Origin: Flavobacteriaceae bacterium | Lineage (GTDB): Bacteria > Bacteroidota > Bacteroidia > Flavobacteriales > Flavobacteriaceae | Assembly (NCBI GenBank): GCA_029243165.1 | Contig: JAQWSN010000007.1 | Location: 1-64,000, forward strand | Direction of reading: 5' to 3' | Length of the DNA: 64,000 bases | Shown: one piece after another, positions 1 to 8,172 of the stretch | Numbering within the stretch: the first letter of the stretch is position 1 | How the letters are laid out: each line of letters starts with the position of its first letter | The notes under the pieces: model-generated | What the model was told of the DNA's origin: nothing | Database searches by the model: none | The model's input: the letters and a program-made list of their open reading frames with translations, nothing else | Position numbers and translations under genes: made by a program

Positions 1-107
1 GCGACAATTTTCTTTTTGCCTATGTGGAGATCATCGAAATAGCCTCTGGCAGTAAGTTGAGCTAAAGCATAAAATTCTCCTGCTAGTCCTTTTTGATTTA
101 TGTTCAT
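1..107 (-). CDS. Start of a nuclease-like hypothetical protein (partial)
   Basis: Only the first 35 codons are inside the window, starting at an ATG at 107 and running off the left edge. The visible N-terminus has a KGLAGEFYALAQLTARGY pattern, a short helix-rich start resembling small PD-(D/E)XK endonuclease-like proteins of islands, in which a G-E-x-x-A-x-x-L-x-x-R-G-Y stretch precedes the catalytic core. The catalytic residues would lie outside the window, so the function is a guess. The gene follows the recombinase by 44 nt on the same strand and is probably element cargo. Confidence 0.5.
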   Translation of the reverse strand, partial: MNINQKGLAGEFYALAQLTARGYFDDLHIGKKKIV

Positions 108-151
108 ACTCTAAAGCTAAGGAAATCTAATGAGCCAATAACTGAAGGTAA

Positions 152-1414
152 TTAATCTTTAGAATCACTTAGAATACCTAATTGCTTTTTTGCTTGATTT
201 AGGACTTTGTTTGGTGCAATTCTGTTTTTAATTTCTTTTTGGGTTTCAAGTATCAATGGGTGAGCTTTTAAAAAAGATTTCAAAATCTTTTTGTTTAGTT
301 CCTCATACATGGCCTCTTTCTTAGCTTTGAGTTCTTTTAGTTCGTCTGGATAAGTTGCTTCACTAGGAACAACCTCAACGACCTTTCCATTCACTACTTT
401 AAATGAATTTTTACTTAGATCCTCCATTAGTTGTTGATATCTAGTTTCATCTGTTCTACTCCAAATTGTAAGATCGGTTCTTAGCAACATTTCGCCAACT
501 GGGTTATACCCTGATTTAAGATCTTTAAACTCGCCTGTTTTAGAATCTATAGGAATACTGGGAGCTGGGATTTTAGCTAGAAAGTAAAAAGGATCTAAAT
601 TAAATGGCACCTCTTTTGAATCTAAAGTTTCAGTTCTTTCTGATTTTTCAAGCATTGGTCCGTTTTCAGTAAAAATCAAATCACCATTTGAATCCAGCTT
701 CTGAATTTCATCAAAAGAATCCATTAGAGTTAATAGAATCTGAATGATTCCAAATTCATTAATAATGTTGATATGATTCACATCCTTAGGAACTTGTTCT
801 GTGACTATGTAGTGTGCAAACGCTCCTTTGACCTTATGACCTAACTGTCTCTTTAATTCGTCACTAGAGATCCCTATTCTAGCCCCTGTAGTTGTAACTG
901 TTTGTCTAGTTAATGCAGTAGTCCCGCCAAACATCTTTTTTTGCTTGTCAGCGAATGTATCAAGCAATTTGATTTGTTTTTTGATTCCCTCTTCATCTGG
1001 TTTCCCAGTTTTTGTCAATGTTTTAAAGTTAAAGATTCTAAACCTATCCTTTCCTTTATAGACTAGATCTGGTCTTGTGTGACCTACTATGTAATGCAAC
1101 CAATCTCTTATAACTAGGGTAGGGAAAAGGTTAACAAGCATTACAATAGGATTCTTTGTTTTTCCTCTCCTAATGTGAACATGTGCTTTCCTTTCATAAT
1201 CTTTCCAAAAAGGGATAAACTTTGCCTCTGGGTGATAGTGATCTAAGCTCTTATCTGAAACAATACAGGACTCATCAATGTTTAAAATATCCCTTGTATT
1301 GATCCCTAAAAGACAAAAGCTATATAGCCACCACAGAAACGATTCTAGGTCCTGTAGCGTATTTATTTTGTTGATCCCTAGCATTAGATCTTTCACTTGA
1401 ACTAGTCTCGGCAT
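152..1414 (-). pseudogene. Tyrosine recombinase, C-terminal catalytic part, out of frame with its N-terminus
   Basis: Catalytic half of a phage-type integrase. Visible motifs are box I-like FCLLGINTRDIL (residues 33-44, no canonical Arg after the Gly), a beta-hairpin Lys in RRGKT (Lys85), TRQTV (Arg170; the His usually found three residues before it is Ala), LGH (His193) and AHYI (nucleophile Tyr202). About 218 residues follow the Tyr, far more than usual, with no domain I recognise and a Lys/Glu-rich end. This frame is open upstream to 1456, past the ATG at 1414 and reading LLPKKTDPMPRLV, so the ATG is not a real start: the N-terminal half lies in another frame (1402-2046). A one-base change, perhaps in the AAAA run at 1451-1454, would join them into about 630 residues. 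Confidence 0.7.
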
Positions 1415-2046
1415 AGGATCTGTTTTCTTTGGCAGCAGTTTCTCACCAACAAAATGCTATTTACAGGACATCCGGCAAGCCGACTTAGATCGTCTAGCAT
1501 TTCTAAATAGTCTCTCACTGTATTGTTTGATAATGAAGATTGCTTAAGGATTGTAGCTATCTCATTACAAACTGAAACATCTCCAATAGAATCAATTTTG
1601 AGCTTTCCTTTTACTAAAAACTTAGCTCCTGTTAAATGCTTGTTTTCTATCGCTGATAAATACTGTTTGTACTTTCTTTTTTGACCAGAGGTTAGTTTGC
1701 TGTTATTTTCAATGAAGTCGTCAAGAAGTCCATCAATGGAAATAGTTGGAATCAATATTTCAAATGCTCCGGTGAGGCTTACCTTTTTCTCTCTTAAAAG
1801 AACTTGGGCTGATCCAAACTTTTTCTTGATCTCATAGATCTCAGAAATGACCTTTTTGTCGTATTTACTCTCAAAGTCTGTTTTGATAATTTGAAGTTTG
1901 TTGTCCCAATGATTTGCAAAAACCATTATTTGAGTCCCTTTCCTTTTAGATTTTCTTTTGTAAGTGTAGCGAATGTATACTTCATTTCTGCCGTCAGCCT
2001 TTGGTGGCTGTGCGTCTAGCGTTAGTCTAAGCTTGTGAGATGACAT
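1402..2046 (-). pseudogene. Tyrosine recombinase, N-terminal DNA-binding part
   Basis: N-terminal half of the split integrase. Residues 1-50 form an arm-binding type domain (EVYIRYTYKRKSKRKGTQ, strongly basic beta strands). Residues 105-190 resemble the SAM-like core-binding domain, with a helix ending NNTVRDYLEMLDDLSRLAG. After Asn-Ser-Ile near residue 197 the frame runs into a non-native tail and stops at 1402, while the next frame continues the integrase. The gene is preceded by a TAAATTTG box and a tandem repeat. Either it is a decayed gene, a sequencing error, or (less likely) a -1 programmed shift. The arm-binding domain suggests an element integrase rather than XerC/D. Confidence 0.65.
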
Positions 2047-2075
2047 ACTCCTTTTCCTTGTTGAAAACTATAAAA

Positions 2076-2083
2076 CAAATTTA
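2076..2083 (-). promoter_or_regulatory. -7 box of the recombinase gene
   Basis: On the minus strand this reads TAAATTTG, an exact match to the Bacteroidota TAnnTTTG box, 29 nt before the start codon at 2046. A TTTG that could be the -33 element lies at 2112-2109, with 25 nt between them, which is long. The tandem repeat at 2080-2101 fills the space between the two elements. Confidence 0.45.
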
Positions 2084-2101
2084 CTGAAACTTTACTGAAA
2101 C
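2080..2101. repeat. Tandem 11-bp direct repeat at the recombinase promoter
   Basis: TTTACTGAAAC occurs twice, head to tail without spacer (2080-2090 and 2091-2101). It lies between the recombinase gene and the tRNA-Thr fragment and overlaps the recombinase promoter. Short direct repeats in this position are commonly arm-type binding sites for the integrase or operator sites; which one applies here cannot be told from sequence. Confidence 0.6.
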
Positions 2102-2195
2102 TTCTTAACAAATAGCATATATTCACATTTGTATTGATTTTACTATATTAATAAGGTATGAATGTAAGTATGAAAAGAACTAAAAAAGTGTATTT

Positions 2196-2242
2196 TTTCC
2201 TTGGTAAGGAAGAGGTCACGAGTTCAAATCTCGTCATTGGCT
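2196..2242 (+). other. 3' half of tRNA-Thr(GGT), attachment-site remnant
   Basis: The segment folds as the second half of a tRNA. The anticodon stem is TTTCC/GGAAG with loop TTGGTAA (anticodon GGT at 2203-2205, Thr), followed by a five-nt variable loop, T stem ACGAG/CTCGT with loop TTCAAAT, acceptor strand CATTGGC and discriminator T. No 5' acceptor, D arm or matching GCCAATG is present upstream. It is therefore a displaced 3' fragment, as left at one end of an element that integrated in a tRNA gene. Flavobacteria commonly have tRNA-Thr(GGT) just before tuf, which fits its place 3.3 kb upstream of tuf. Confidence 0.75.
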
Positions 2243-2450
2243 CTACTGTCTTTCAAAAAATCATGTTATAAAAAATAGATTACTCAACTCGGTTTGCTTC
2301 TCTGTGGCTGAACTTTAGTTTTTTCATTTCCTAATATTTTCAAAAGTAAAGCGCAAATCTTTTTCTGTATTTTTCAAATCCTTTCTTAATAGTTAAATTT
2401 GTTTCATTTAGTTGTAACTGTTTTTACAATCGCCAAACAAACACTTAGAA

Positions 2451-3038
2451 ATGAAAAAATTTCTTTTACTATTTTTATTTTTCATTATGTTTTCTTGTTT
2501 TAAAAGCGAGATAGTGCAATATGAATCTGCAAATCAAGACCCTTTTACCTTTAATAGTGGACAACAACTCACTAGTTTACCCCGAAGCTACACAGATTTT
2601 TGTGTTGTCTCAAAAACTTGTAAGTTTTTAGCTAAATATGATGAAACAATCTGGGCAGATGATGAAAATTATTATGGCGACTTTTCAGATATAAAATTTT
2701 CAAACAAAATATATTTTATATCCTTCTTAGATATTGAAAATAACACCTCCTATTGTAAAGGATGGAAAAGAGATGAAAATACTTACGATGGAATAAAATG
2801 GAATATAAAAATCAAAAAAGATGAGTGGGATGAGTTCTGGTTTGATTATGATTATTATGGGTTTAGTGATGAAATTGAATATTCAACAACCTACAAATAC
2901 AAAGTAATTGATGGTTTACTTCATTTTTCAAATACTGAAGGTGAATCATTTATTTTTAGTCCATCGGATAAAAATTATTCAAAAGAGTTTCTTGACACAG
3001 GCGAAATAATTGAATTAGAAGGATGTATGTTTTTGTAA
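2451..3038 (+). CDS. Hypothetical lipoprotein
   Basis: A 195-residue protein of unknown function. The N-terminus is a lipoprotein signal (Lys-Lys, hydrophobic stretch 4-14, lipobox ending Phe-Ser-Cys16), so it is predicted to be an envelope lipoprotein. The mature part is very acidic and rich in Tyr, Asp and Glu, with further Cys at about residues 51, 57, 103 and 192 that could form disulfides. It lies alone between the tRNA-Thr fragment and the convergent glycosyltransferase genes, and its AT content looks higher than that of the core genes. It may be a recent acquisition. I recognise no family. Confidence 0.7.
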   Translation: MKKFLLLFLFFIMFSCFKSEIVQYESANQDPFTFNSGQQLTSLPRSYTDFCVVSKTCKFLAKYDETIWADDENYYGDFSDIKFSNKIYFISFLDIENNTSYCKGWKRDENTYDGIKWNIKIKKDEWDEFWFDYDYYGFSDEIEYSTTYKYKVIDGLLHFSNTEGESFIFSPSDKNYSKEFLDTGEIIELEGCMFL

Positions 3039-3120
3039 TCAGGATAGGCAAAATCAACTTTTACAAACGTTCACCAAAAAACAATTAGCATAACTCTTTT
3101 AGGAATTTTTTAATCTAGAA

Positions 3121-4539
3121 TTAATCCCCATCTTTTACCACGGGACCGAATTGATAAATCCCTCTTTTCTTATTGGAGTCAATACTTTGTAACTTTAATT
3201 TTGAACGATCATTTATGATTTCCCATTGTTTCGTATTCAAAAGAATGTAAAATGTATTTTTTGATAGCAGTTTCTCCTCTAACTTTGAATGTTCAATCAC
3301 TTTGATTTTTCCTTGGGTGTAAAATTGACTTGAATAGGTTTTTCGATCCAATGAGAATACGGGGATCCTAGGTTCCATTTGACCGATCAAAAACTTATCG
3401 GTAGTATGTGAATAAAGTGGCTTTGCCAAGCCACTGAGGTGAACTAAAAACAATAATACAGGTAAGCCAAAGGCAATAGAGAAGTATATTTTTTTATTTT
3501 TCAATAGTTGCCAATAATGACTAATAATCAGTGCAACTGGAATACAGCTGGGTAGTATGTAGGGATGAATTAAGCTTTTTGAGGAAGTGAAAAAGAAAGG
3601 GGTCCAGAGGGTCCAAAGAAGTAAAAATAAAATCCAAGGGTCTTGTCTTAAAGACTTCCATTTCTTAATTAATATTCGGATCAGAGCAACCGTCCAGGGG
3701 AGAAGGAAAAGAATTAAAAAGACCCATGCCATTCCCAGGGGCTGCTGTTTTGGGAAACCGTATTTATCTCCTTTCCATTCGGAGTTCAAATAGCGTTCAA
3801 AATGTTCTCCAATAATAAAGTAATCAAAAAAGCCGGGAGTACTCAGTTCTGCCAAAACATACCAAGGAATACTGATTCCCAACATTAGTAAGATTCCTCC
3901 TACCCAAGGCAGTTTAGAAAAAACTTTTTTTATGTTTTTGTTAAATAATGTCCATAAGAAAATAGGGGGAAGGGTTAAGATTCCAATAATCGGTCCTTTG
4001 GCAAGGAGTCCCAAGCCCAAGCTCGTAAAAAACAAATACCCCCAAAAGGCTTTTGCCTGATCTTTTAACGATTCCCAAAATCCAAGCATCGTAAGTGCAA
4101 TGCTAAAGCACAAAAAGCTATCGGTAGAGACAACTCCAGCATGTAAATAAAATTCAGGAATACTCAATAGGATAATTCCGGGGAGGTAATAGGATTGTTG
4201 ATTTGGGTTTCGGTACCTTCCTAAGTAAAATGCCATACCCACAAATAAGAGTAAATAAGGAAATCTAACAAAAAATTCAGCAGAACCAAAAAGACGGATA
4301 GAAAGAGCAGATGCCCAAGTTGATAAGGGAGGTTTGGCCCAAAACGGCACGCCATAATCTATTTGTGGGGTAATCCAATTTCCCGTTTCACGCATCAATC
4401 GAGCAATTTCTCCATAGCGAGCTTCCGTTTTATCCATCAAAGGGAGCACCCCGTTAAAATACATTCGGATGCCTACGAGCGTCCAAAAGAGTAAAGCGTA
4501 ACGTACAGGGTAAACGTAGTTTTGAATCTTATTTATCAT
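3121..4539 (-). CDS. ArnT/PMT-like membrane glycosyltransferase (GT-C fold)
   Basis: A 472-residue polytopic inner-membrane protein of the dolichyl-phosphate-mannose-protein mannosyltransferase / ArnT (GT39/GT83) type. These enzymes move a sugar from a polyprenyl-phosphate donor to an acceptor on the periplasmic face. The first periplasmic loop carries the family signature MDKTEARYGEIARLM (about residues 35-49) and a later KPPLSTW. About ten hydrophobic helices follow, with a soluble C-terminus. It overlaps the preceding GT2 gene by 4 nt, so the two are translationally coupled and the partner probably makes its donor. Acceptor (lipid A, protein or glycan) unknown. Confidence 0.8.
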   Translation of the reverse strand: MINKIQNYVYPVRYALLFWTLVGIRMYFNGVLPLMDKTEARYGEIARLMRETGNWITPQIDYGVPFWAKPPLSTWASALSIRLFGSAEFFVRFPYLLLFVGMAFYLGRYRNPNQQSYYLPGIILLSIPEFYLHAGVVSTDSFLCFSIALTMLGFWESLKDQAKAFWGYLFFTSLGLGLLAKGPIIGILTLPPIFLWTLFNKNIKKVFSKLPWVGGILLMLGISIPWYVLAELSTPGFFDYFIIGEHFERYLNSEWKGDKYGFPKQQPLGMAWVFLILFLLPWTVALIRILIKKWKSLRQDPWILFLLLWTLWTPFFFTSSKSLIHPYILPSCIPVALIISHYWQLLKNKKIYFSIAFGLPVLLFLVHLSGLAKPLYSHTTDKFLIGQMEPRIPVFSLDRKTYSSQFYTQGKIKVIEHSKLEEKLLSKNTFYILLNTKQWEIINDRSKLKLQSIDSNKKRGIYQFGPVVKDGD

Positions 4540-5261
4540 GGGTATTCACGTTTAATTTTTAATAAATCAAACCACATTTTAAACCCGTACGTCCATTTGA
4601 TTTTCGAGTCTCCTTGATCTTTCCAATTTTTTAGGGGAACTTCTGAGCTAATAGCTTTAAAATTGGCAATACCGAAATGATTTTTCAATCGAAAAAAAAC
4701 CTCAACATCGAAAAGCCATGAAGAGATAAATGCTCGCTCAAAAGCAAGTTCAGCTGTTTTTCTTGAAAAAAGTTTACACCCACATTGGGTGTCATAAACC
4801 GCCAATTGAAGCGCGTTTGAGATCGCTGTTGCAATCATTCTACCAATAAGGAATCGAAACCATTTTCGTTTGATGGTATTATCCATTTTTTTAATTCGTG
4901 AACCAAATACAAAGGATGTTTTATTTTGTATCAATTTCGAGAGCTGTGAACATTCCTCTAGTGAGGTGGAAAGATCGGCATCTAAAAAAGCAAAAACATC
5001 ATGATCTTTATTTTTTAAAGCCCGCTGCATGCCTTGACGAACTGCATTTCCCTTGCCTAAATTCTTGGACAGTTGAATTACCTCAATGTTTGATGAGTGC
5101 TTTTCTTTGAAATTTAGTAAAAGCTCTTGGGTTTTGTCAGAAGATCCGTCATTTACGAAGTAAAGGGTTGCATCGAGATTACTTTTGAGGAATTTATCAA
5201 AGTCAGATAATGGAATCCTGTTTGCTTCATTGTAGCACGGAATGACAATGCATAAATTCAT
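4536..5261 (-). CDS. GT2 family polyprenyl-phosphate glycosyltransferase (DPM1/ALG5-like)
   Basis: A 241-residue family 2 glycosyltransferase with a GT-A fold. Motifs are IPCYNEANR (residues 7-15), FVNDGSSDKT, and the DxD-type metal site FLDADLS at about 92-98. The QCGCKLF stretch near residue 160 is typical of the dolichyl-phosphate glucose/mannose synthase group. It should transfer a hexose from a nucleotide sugar to a polyprenyl phosphate at the cytoplasmic face. It lacks the C-terminal membrane helices of some relatives. It is first in a two-gene operon with the ArnT-like enzyme (ATGA overlap), divergent from tuf. Confidence 0.82.
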   Translation of the reverse strand: MNLCIVIPCYNEANRIPLSDFDKFLKSNLDATLYFVNDGSSDKTQELLLNFKEKHSSNIEVIQLSKNLGKGNAVRQGMQRALKNKDHDVFAFLDADLSTSLEECSQLSKLIQNKTSFVFGSRIKKMDNTIKRKWFRFLIGRMIATAISNALQLAVYDTQCGCKLFSRKTAELAFERAFISSWLFDVEVFFRLKNHFGIANFKAISSEVPLKNWKDQGDSKIKWTYGFKMWFDLLKIKREYP

Positions 5262-5512
5262 ATTGAAGATCTGTTTTTAAACTCACATTAGCAATGCGAA
5301 ATCTACGTGTCAAAGTAACAAAAACCTTTTGATAGAAAGCTTAAAAAAAAATAGGGAAACGGTTTCCTTTTTTTTAAAAATAAGCATCTGAATTTGAATA
5401 AGATAGAATGTTACGGGGCATGTGATGAGTAACGGATCGACAAATAGTTTAAAATTTATAGAATTTAATTAAAAAAAATGCGTAAAAGAATCAATGGAAT
5501 AAAAAAAATTAA

Positions 5513-5520
5513 TAAATTTG
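5513..5520 (+). promoter_or_regulatory. -7 box of tuf
   Basis: TAAATTTG, an exact Bacteroidota -7 box, 34 nt before the tuf start codon. I see no good TTTG -33 element at the usual distance. The region 5262-5512 before it is very AT-rich with several A and T runs and no gene. Confidence 0.5.
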
Positions 5521-5554
5521 CGCTCCTAAAAATAACAAAGAAACAACAACAATT

Positions 5555-6742
5555 ATGGCTAAAGAAACATTTGACCGGTCGAAACCCCACTTAAATATTG
5601 GAACAATTGGTCACGTAGATCACGGTAAAACGACTCTTACTGCTGCAATCACAAAAGTATTGGCAGACGCAGGATTCTCTGAAGCTAGAAGCTTCGATCA
5701 AATCGATAACGCTCCTGAAGAGAAAGAAAGAGGGATTACCATTAACACTTCTCACGTAGAATACCAAACAGGCAATCGTCACTATGCTCACGTAGACTGT
5801 CCAGGTCACGCCGACTATGTAAAGAACATGGTTACTGGAGCTGCTCAAATGGACGGTGCTATTCTTGTTGTTGCGGCAACAGATGGTCCCATGCCACAAA
5901 CTAGAGAACACATCCTTTTAGGACGCCAGGTTGGTGTACCTCGTATTGTTGTTTTCTTGAACAAAGCGGACATGGTTGACGATGAAGAATTATTAGAATT
6001 AGTTGAAATGGAAGTAAGAGAATTACTTTCTTTTTATGACTATGATGGTGACAACACACCCGTAGTTTTAGGTTCAGCACTTGGAGCACTCAATGGAGAG
6101 CAAAAATGGGTTGATACTGTATTAAAGTTAATGGAAGAAGTTGACACATGGATTGAATTACCAAAGCGTGATGTTGATAAGGATTTCTTAATGCCTGTAG
6201 AAGACGTATTTTCTATTACAGGACGTGGTACAGTAGCAACAGGACGAATTGAGACTGGTGTTGCAAATACTGCAGATGAAATTGACATCATCGGTATGGG
6301 TGCTGAAAAAATGAAATCTACCATTACTGGAGTAGAAATGTTCCGTAAAATCTTAGACCGTGGCGAAGCTGGAGATAACGTTGGAATCCTTTTAAGAGGA
6401 ATCGAGAAAACGGACATCAAAAGAGGAATGGTTCTTTGTAAAACAGGTTCAGTAACTCCTCACGCTAAATTCAAAGCAGAGGTGTACATCTTGAAAAAAG
6501 AAGAAGGTGGACGTCACACACCATTCCACAACAACTACAGACCTCAGTTTTATGTTAGAACAACTGACGTAACAGGTAATATTTCCCTTCCTGATGGAGT
6601 AGAAATGGTTATGCCTGGTGATAACTTAACAATTAACGTTGATTTGATTCAACCAATTGCATTAAGTATCGGACTTCGTTTCGCGATTCGTGAAGGTGGA
6701 AGAACGGTAGGAGCTGGTCAGGTAACTGAGATTTTAGACTAG
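5555..6742 (+). CDS. tuf: Elongation factor Tu
   Basis: A 395-residue GTPase that delivers aminoacyl-tRNA to the ribosome. Domain 1 has G1 GHVDHGKT (residues 19-26), the switch I RGITI segment, G3 DCPGH and G4 NKADM. Domains 2 and 3 follow and end in [10 protein letters not shown]. Length and motifs are complete. It is the first gene of the translation/transcription block and is followed by a hairpin and tRNA-Trp. Only this copy is seen in the window. Confidence 0.98.
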   Translation: MAKETFDRSKPHLNIGTIGHVDHGKTTLTAAITKVLADAGFSEARSFDQIDNAPEEKERGITINTSHVEYQTGNRHYAHVDCPGHADYVKNMVTGAAQMDGAILVVAATDGPMPQTREHILLGRQVGVPRIVVFLNKADMVDDEELLELVEMEVRELLSFYDYDGDNTPVVLGSALGALNGEQKWVDTVLKLMEEVDTWIELPKRDVDKDFLMPVEDVFSITGRGTVATGRIETGVANTADEIDIIGMGAEKMKSTITGVEMFRKILDRGEAGDNVGILLRGIEKTDIKRGMVLCKTGSVTPHAKFKAEVYILKKEEGGRHTPFHNNYRPQFYVRTTDVTGNISLPDGVEMVMPGDNLTINVDLIQPIALSIGLRFAIREGGRTVGAGQVTEILD

Positions 6743-6766
6743 TTAAGATGTTTTTAAAATGACCTG

Positions 6767-6797
6767 AAGGTGTCCGTCATAAGGCGGATACCTTTTG
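6767..6797 (+). terminator. Hairpin terminator after tuf
   Basis: A ten-pair stem (6767-6776 with 6785-6794, one G-T pair, loop of eight) followed by a short T run (TTTTGTGT). It lies between tuf and tRNA-Trp. It probably ends or attenuates tuf transcription, so tRNA-Trp and secE may need read-through or their own promoter. Confidence 0.6.
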
Positions 6798-6809
6798 TGT
6801 CAAATAAAA

Positions 6810-6882
6810 ACGGGTTTAGCTCAGTTGGTAGAGCACTGGTCTCCAAAACCAGGTGTCGGGAGTTCGAGCCTCTCAACCCGTG
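6810..6882 (+). tRNA. trnW: tRNA-Trp (CCA anticodon)
   Basis: A 73-nt cloverleaf. The acceptor stem is ACGGGTT/AACCCGT with discriminator G. The anticodon stem is CTGGT/ACCAG around loop CTCCAAA, giving anticodon CCA at about 6843-6845. The T loop is TTCGAGC. CCA is not encoded. Its place between tuf and secE is the usual one in Bacteroidota. Confidence 0.95.
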
Positions 6883-6903
6883 CTAAAAAAGTAAAAGTAG
6901 AAC

Positions 6904-7089
6904 ATGATTTCATACATTAAAGATTCCTTCGAAGAACTCAAAAATAATGTCTCTTGGACAGAGCGGTCTGAACTTCAACGCCTAGTAGTTATCGTGTTGG
7001 TGTTTTCCGTTTTATTTTCTTTAGCCATTTGGGGTGCCGATACCGTATTGTCTCGAGTGATTCAGTTTTACTTTAATCTCATAGGATAA
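6904..7089 (+). CDS. secE: Preprotein translocase subunit SecE
   Basis: A 61-residue single-span membrane protein of the SecYEG channel. A short amphipathic N-terminal helix (IKDSFEELKNNVSW, the conserved SecE contact region) precedes one transmembrane helix at about residues 28-55. It is the short single-helix form found in most bacteria. It starts 21 nt after tRNA-Trp and ends 3 nt before nusG, as in the conserved secE-nusG pair. Confidence 0.93.
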   Translation: MISYIKDSFEELKNNVSWTERSELQRLVVIVLVFSVLFSLAIWGADTVLSRVIQFYFNLIG

Positions 7090-7092
7090 CAG

Positions 7093-7647
7093 ATGGCAAC
7101 TACTGTAAAAGATAAAAAATGGTATGTTGTTCGTGCGGTAAGCGGACAAGAAGCGAAGATTAAAGACTACATCATGTCCGAAGTCAACCGCTTTGGATAC
7201 GACCACTTGGTTGAAGATATCCTCGTGCCCACAGAAAAAGTAATTCAGATTCGCAATGGAAAAAAAATAAATAAAGAGCGTGTTTATTTTCCAGGATACA
7301 TCATGGTAAAAGCCAACTTAACAGGAGAGCTTCCTCACATTATTAAATCGGTAACCAACGTTATTGGTTTTCTTGGCGAAACTAAAGGGGGAGACCCGAT
7401 TCCATTAAGAGAATCAGAAGTTAATCGAATGCTCGGTAAAGTAGATGAATTGGCCTTAACTGCAGAACACGTAGCCATACCCTTTAATATGGGTGAAAAC
7501 GTCAAAGTAATTGACGGACCTTTTAACGGTTTTACAGGAGCAATAGAAAAAGTGAACGAAGAAAAACGCAAACTCGAAGTCATGGTGAAAATCTTTGGAA
7601 GAAAGACCCCACTGGAATTGAGTTACATGCAAGTAGAAAAATTATAA
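7093..7647 (+). CDS. nusG: Transcription termination/antitermination factor NusG
   Basis: A 184-residue protein that binds RNA polymerase and couples it to Rho or the ribosome. The NGN domain is at about residues 9-118 ([17 protein letters not shown] at its start, [11 protein letters not shown] in the middle). The KOW domain is at about 130-184 ([16 protein letters not shown]). It lies 3 nt after secE and upstream of rplK, in its standard operon position. Confidence 0.97.
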   Translation: MATTVKDKKWYVVRAVSGQEAKIKDYIMSEVNRFGYDHLVEDILVPTEKVIQIRNGKKINKERVYFPGYIMVKANLTGELPHIIKSVTNVIGFLGETKGGDPIPLRESEVNRMLGKVDELALTAEHVAIPFNMGENVKVIDGPFNGFTGAIEKVNEEKRKLEVMVKIFGRKTPLELSYMQVEKL

Positions 7648-7717
7648 ATGTTACACTAATAACTCAGGAAAAAGTGTGCCGCTTCCACGAACACATTTTC
7701 CTAAATTAAATGAAACA

Positions 7718-8155
7718 ATGGCAAAAGAAGTAAGTAAAGTTTTAAAACTACAAGTTCGGGGAGGTGCTGCGAATCCGTCGCCACCGGTTGGACCCGCGCT
7801 CGGTGCCGCAGGAGTCAATATCATGGAATTTTGCAAACAGTTTAATGCAAGAACCCAAGATAAACCAGGTAAAGTATTACCGGTTGCGATTACTGTGTAT
7901 GTTGACAAGTCATTTGAATTTGTCATCAAAACACCGCCAGCGGCCGTTCAACTGATGGAAGCAGCCAAAGCTAAAAAAGGCTCCGGAGAACCCAACCGAA
8001 CAAAAGTGGCAACAGTCACTTGGGATCAGGTAAAACTCATCGCTGAGGATAAAATGCCTGACTTGAATGCATTTACCGTTGAGTCTGCCATGAAAATGGT
8101 AGCCGGTACAGCTCGTTCAATGGGATTCAAAATTTCTGGACAAGCTCCTTTTTAA
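7718..8155 (+). CDS. rplK: Ribosomal protein uL11
   Basis: A 145-residue large-subunit stalk-base protein that binds 23S rRNA at the GTPase centre. It shows the conserved N-terminal [15 protein letters not shown] loop and the C-terminal RNA-binding region ending [11 protein letters not shown] chose the ATG at 7718 (MAKEVSKV) rather than a GTG 42 nt upstream, because homologues start here and the extension is not conserved in character. Confidence 0.96.
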   Translation: MAKEVSKVLKLQVRGGAANPSPPVGPALGAAGVNIMEFCKQFNARTQDKPGKVLPVAITVYVDKSFEFVIKTPPAAVQLMEAAKAKKGSGEPNRTKVATVTWDQVKLIAEDKMPDLNAFTVESAMKMVAGTARSMGFKISGQAPF

Positions 8156-8172
8156 TTTATTAAAACCAAGCA

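Larger units (their letters stand above)
1..2242. mobile_element. Right end of an element integrated at tRNA-Thr(GGT)
   Basis: A tyrosine recombinase gene (frameshifted) lies directly inside a displaced 3' half of tRNA-Thr at 2196-2242. Integration into the 3' half of a tRNA gene restores an intact tRNA at one end and leaves a 3' fragment at the other, so the element should extend leftward beyond the window. A further gene on the same strand (1-107, cut by the window edge) belongs to it. The left end and the intact tRNA are not visible, so size and type (ICE, prophage, island) are unknown. The boundary is inferred from the tRNA fragment. Confidence 0.6.

Noticed and set aside
131-138. GAGCCAAT, reverse complement of the last bases of the tRNA-Thr fragment
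   Set aside because: An 8-bp match 2.1 kb away is expected by chance, and no other part of the tRNA is present there.
5262-5350. Minus-strand TTACTTTG as promoter of the glycosyltransferase pair
   Set aside because: One base short of the TAnnTTTG pattern and no -33 element; too weak.
7649-7717. Possible stem ACACT/AGTGT in the nusG-rplK gap
   Set aside because: Five pairs with a large loop are too weak to call an L1 or L11 operator.
7651-7929. Long open frames opposite the ribosomal protein and RNA polymerase genes
   Set aside because: They are mirror frames of strongly coding genes, with no start context, motif or promoter.
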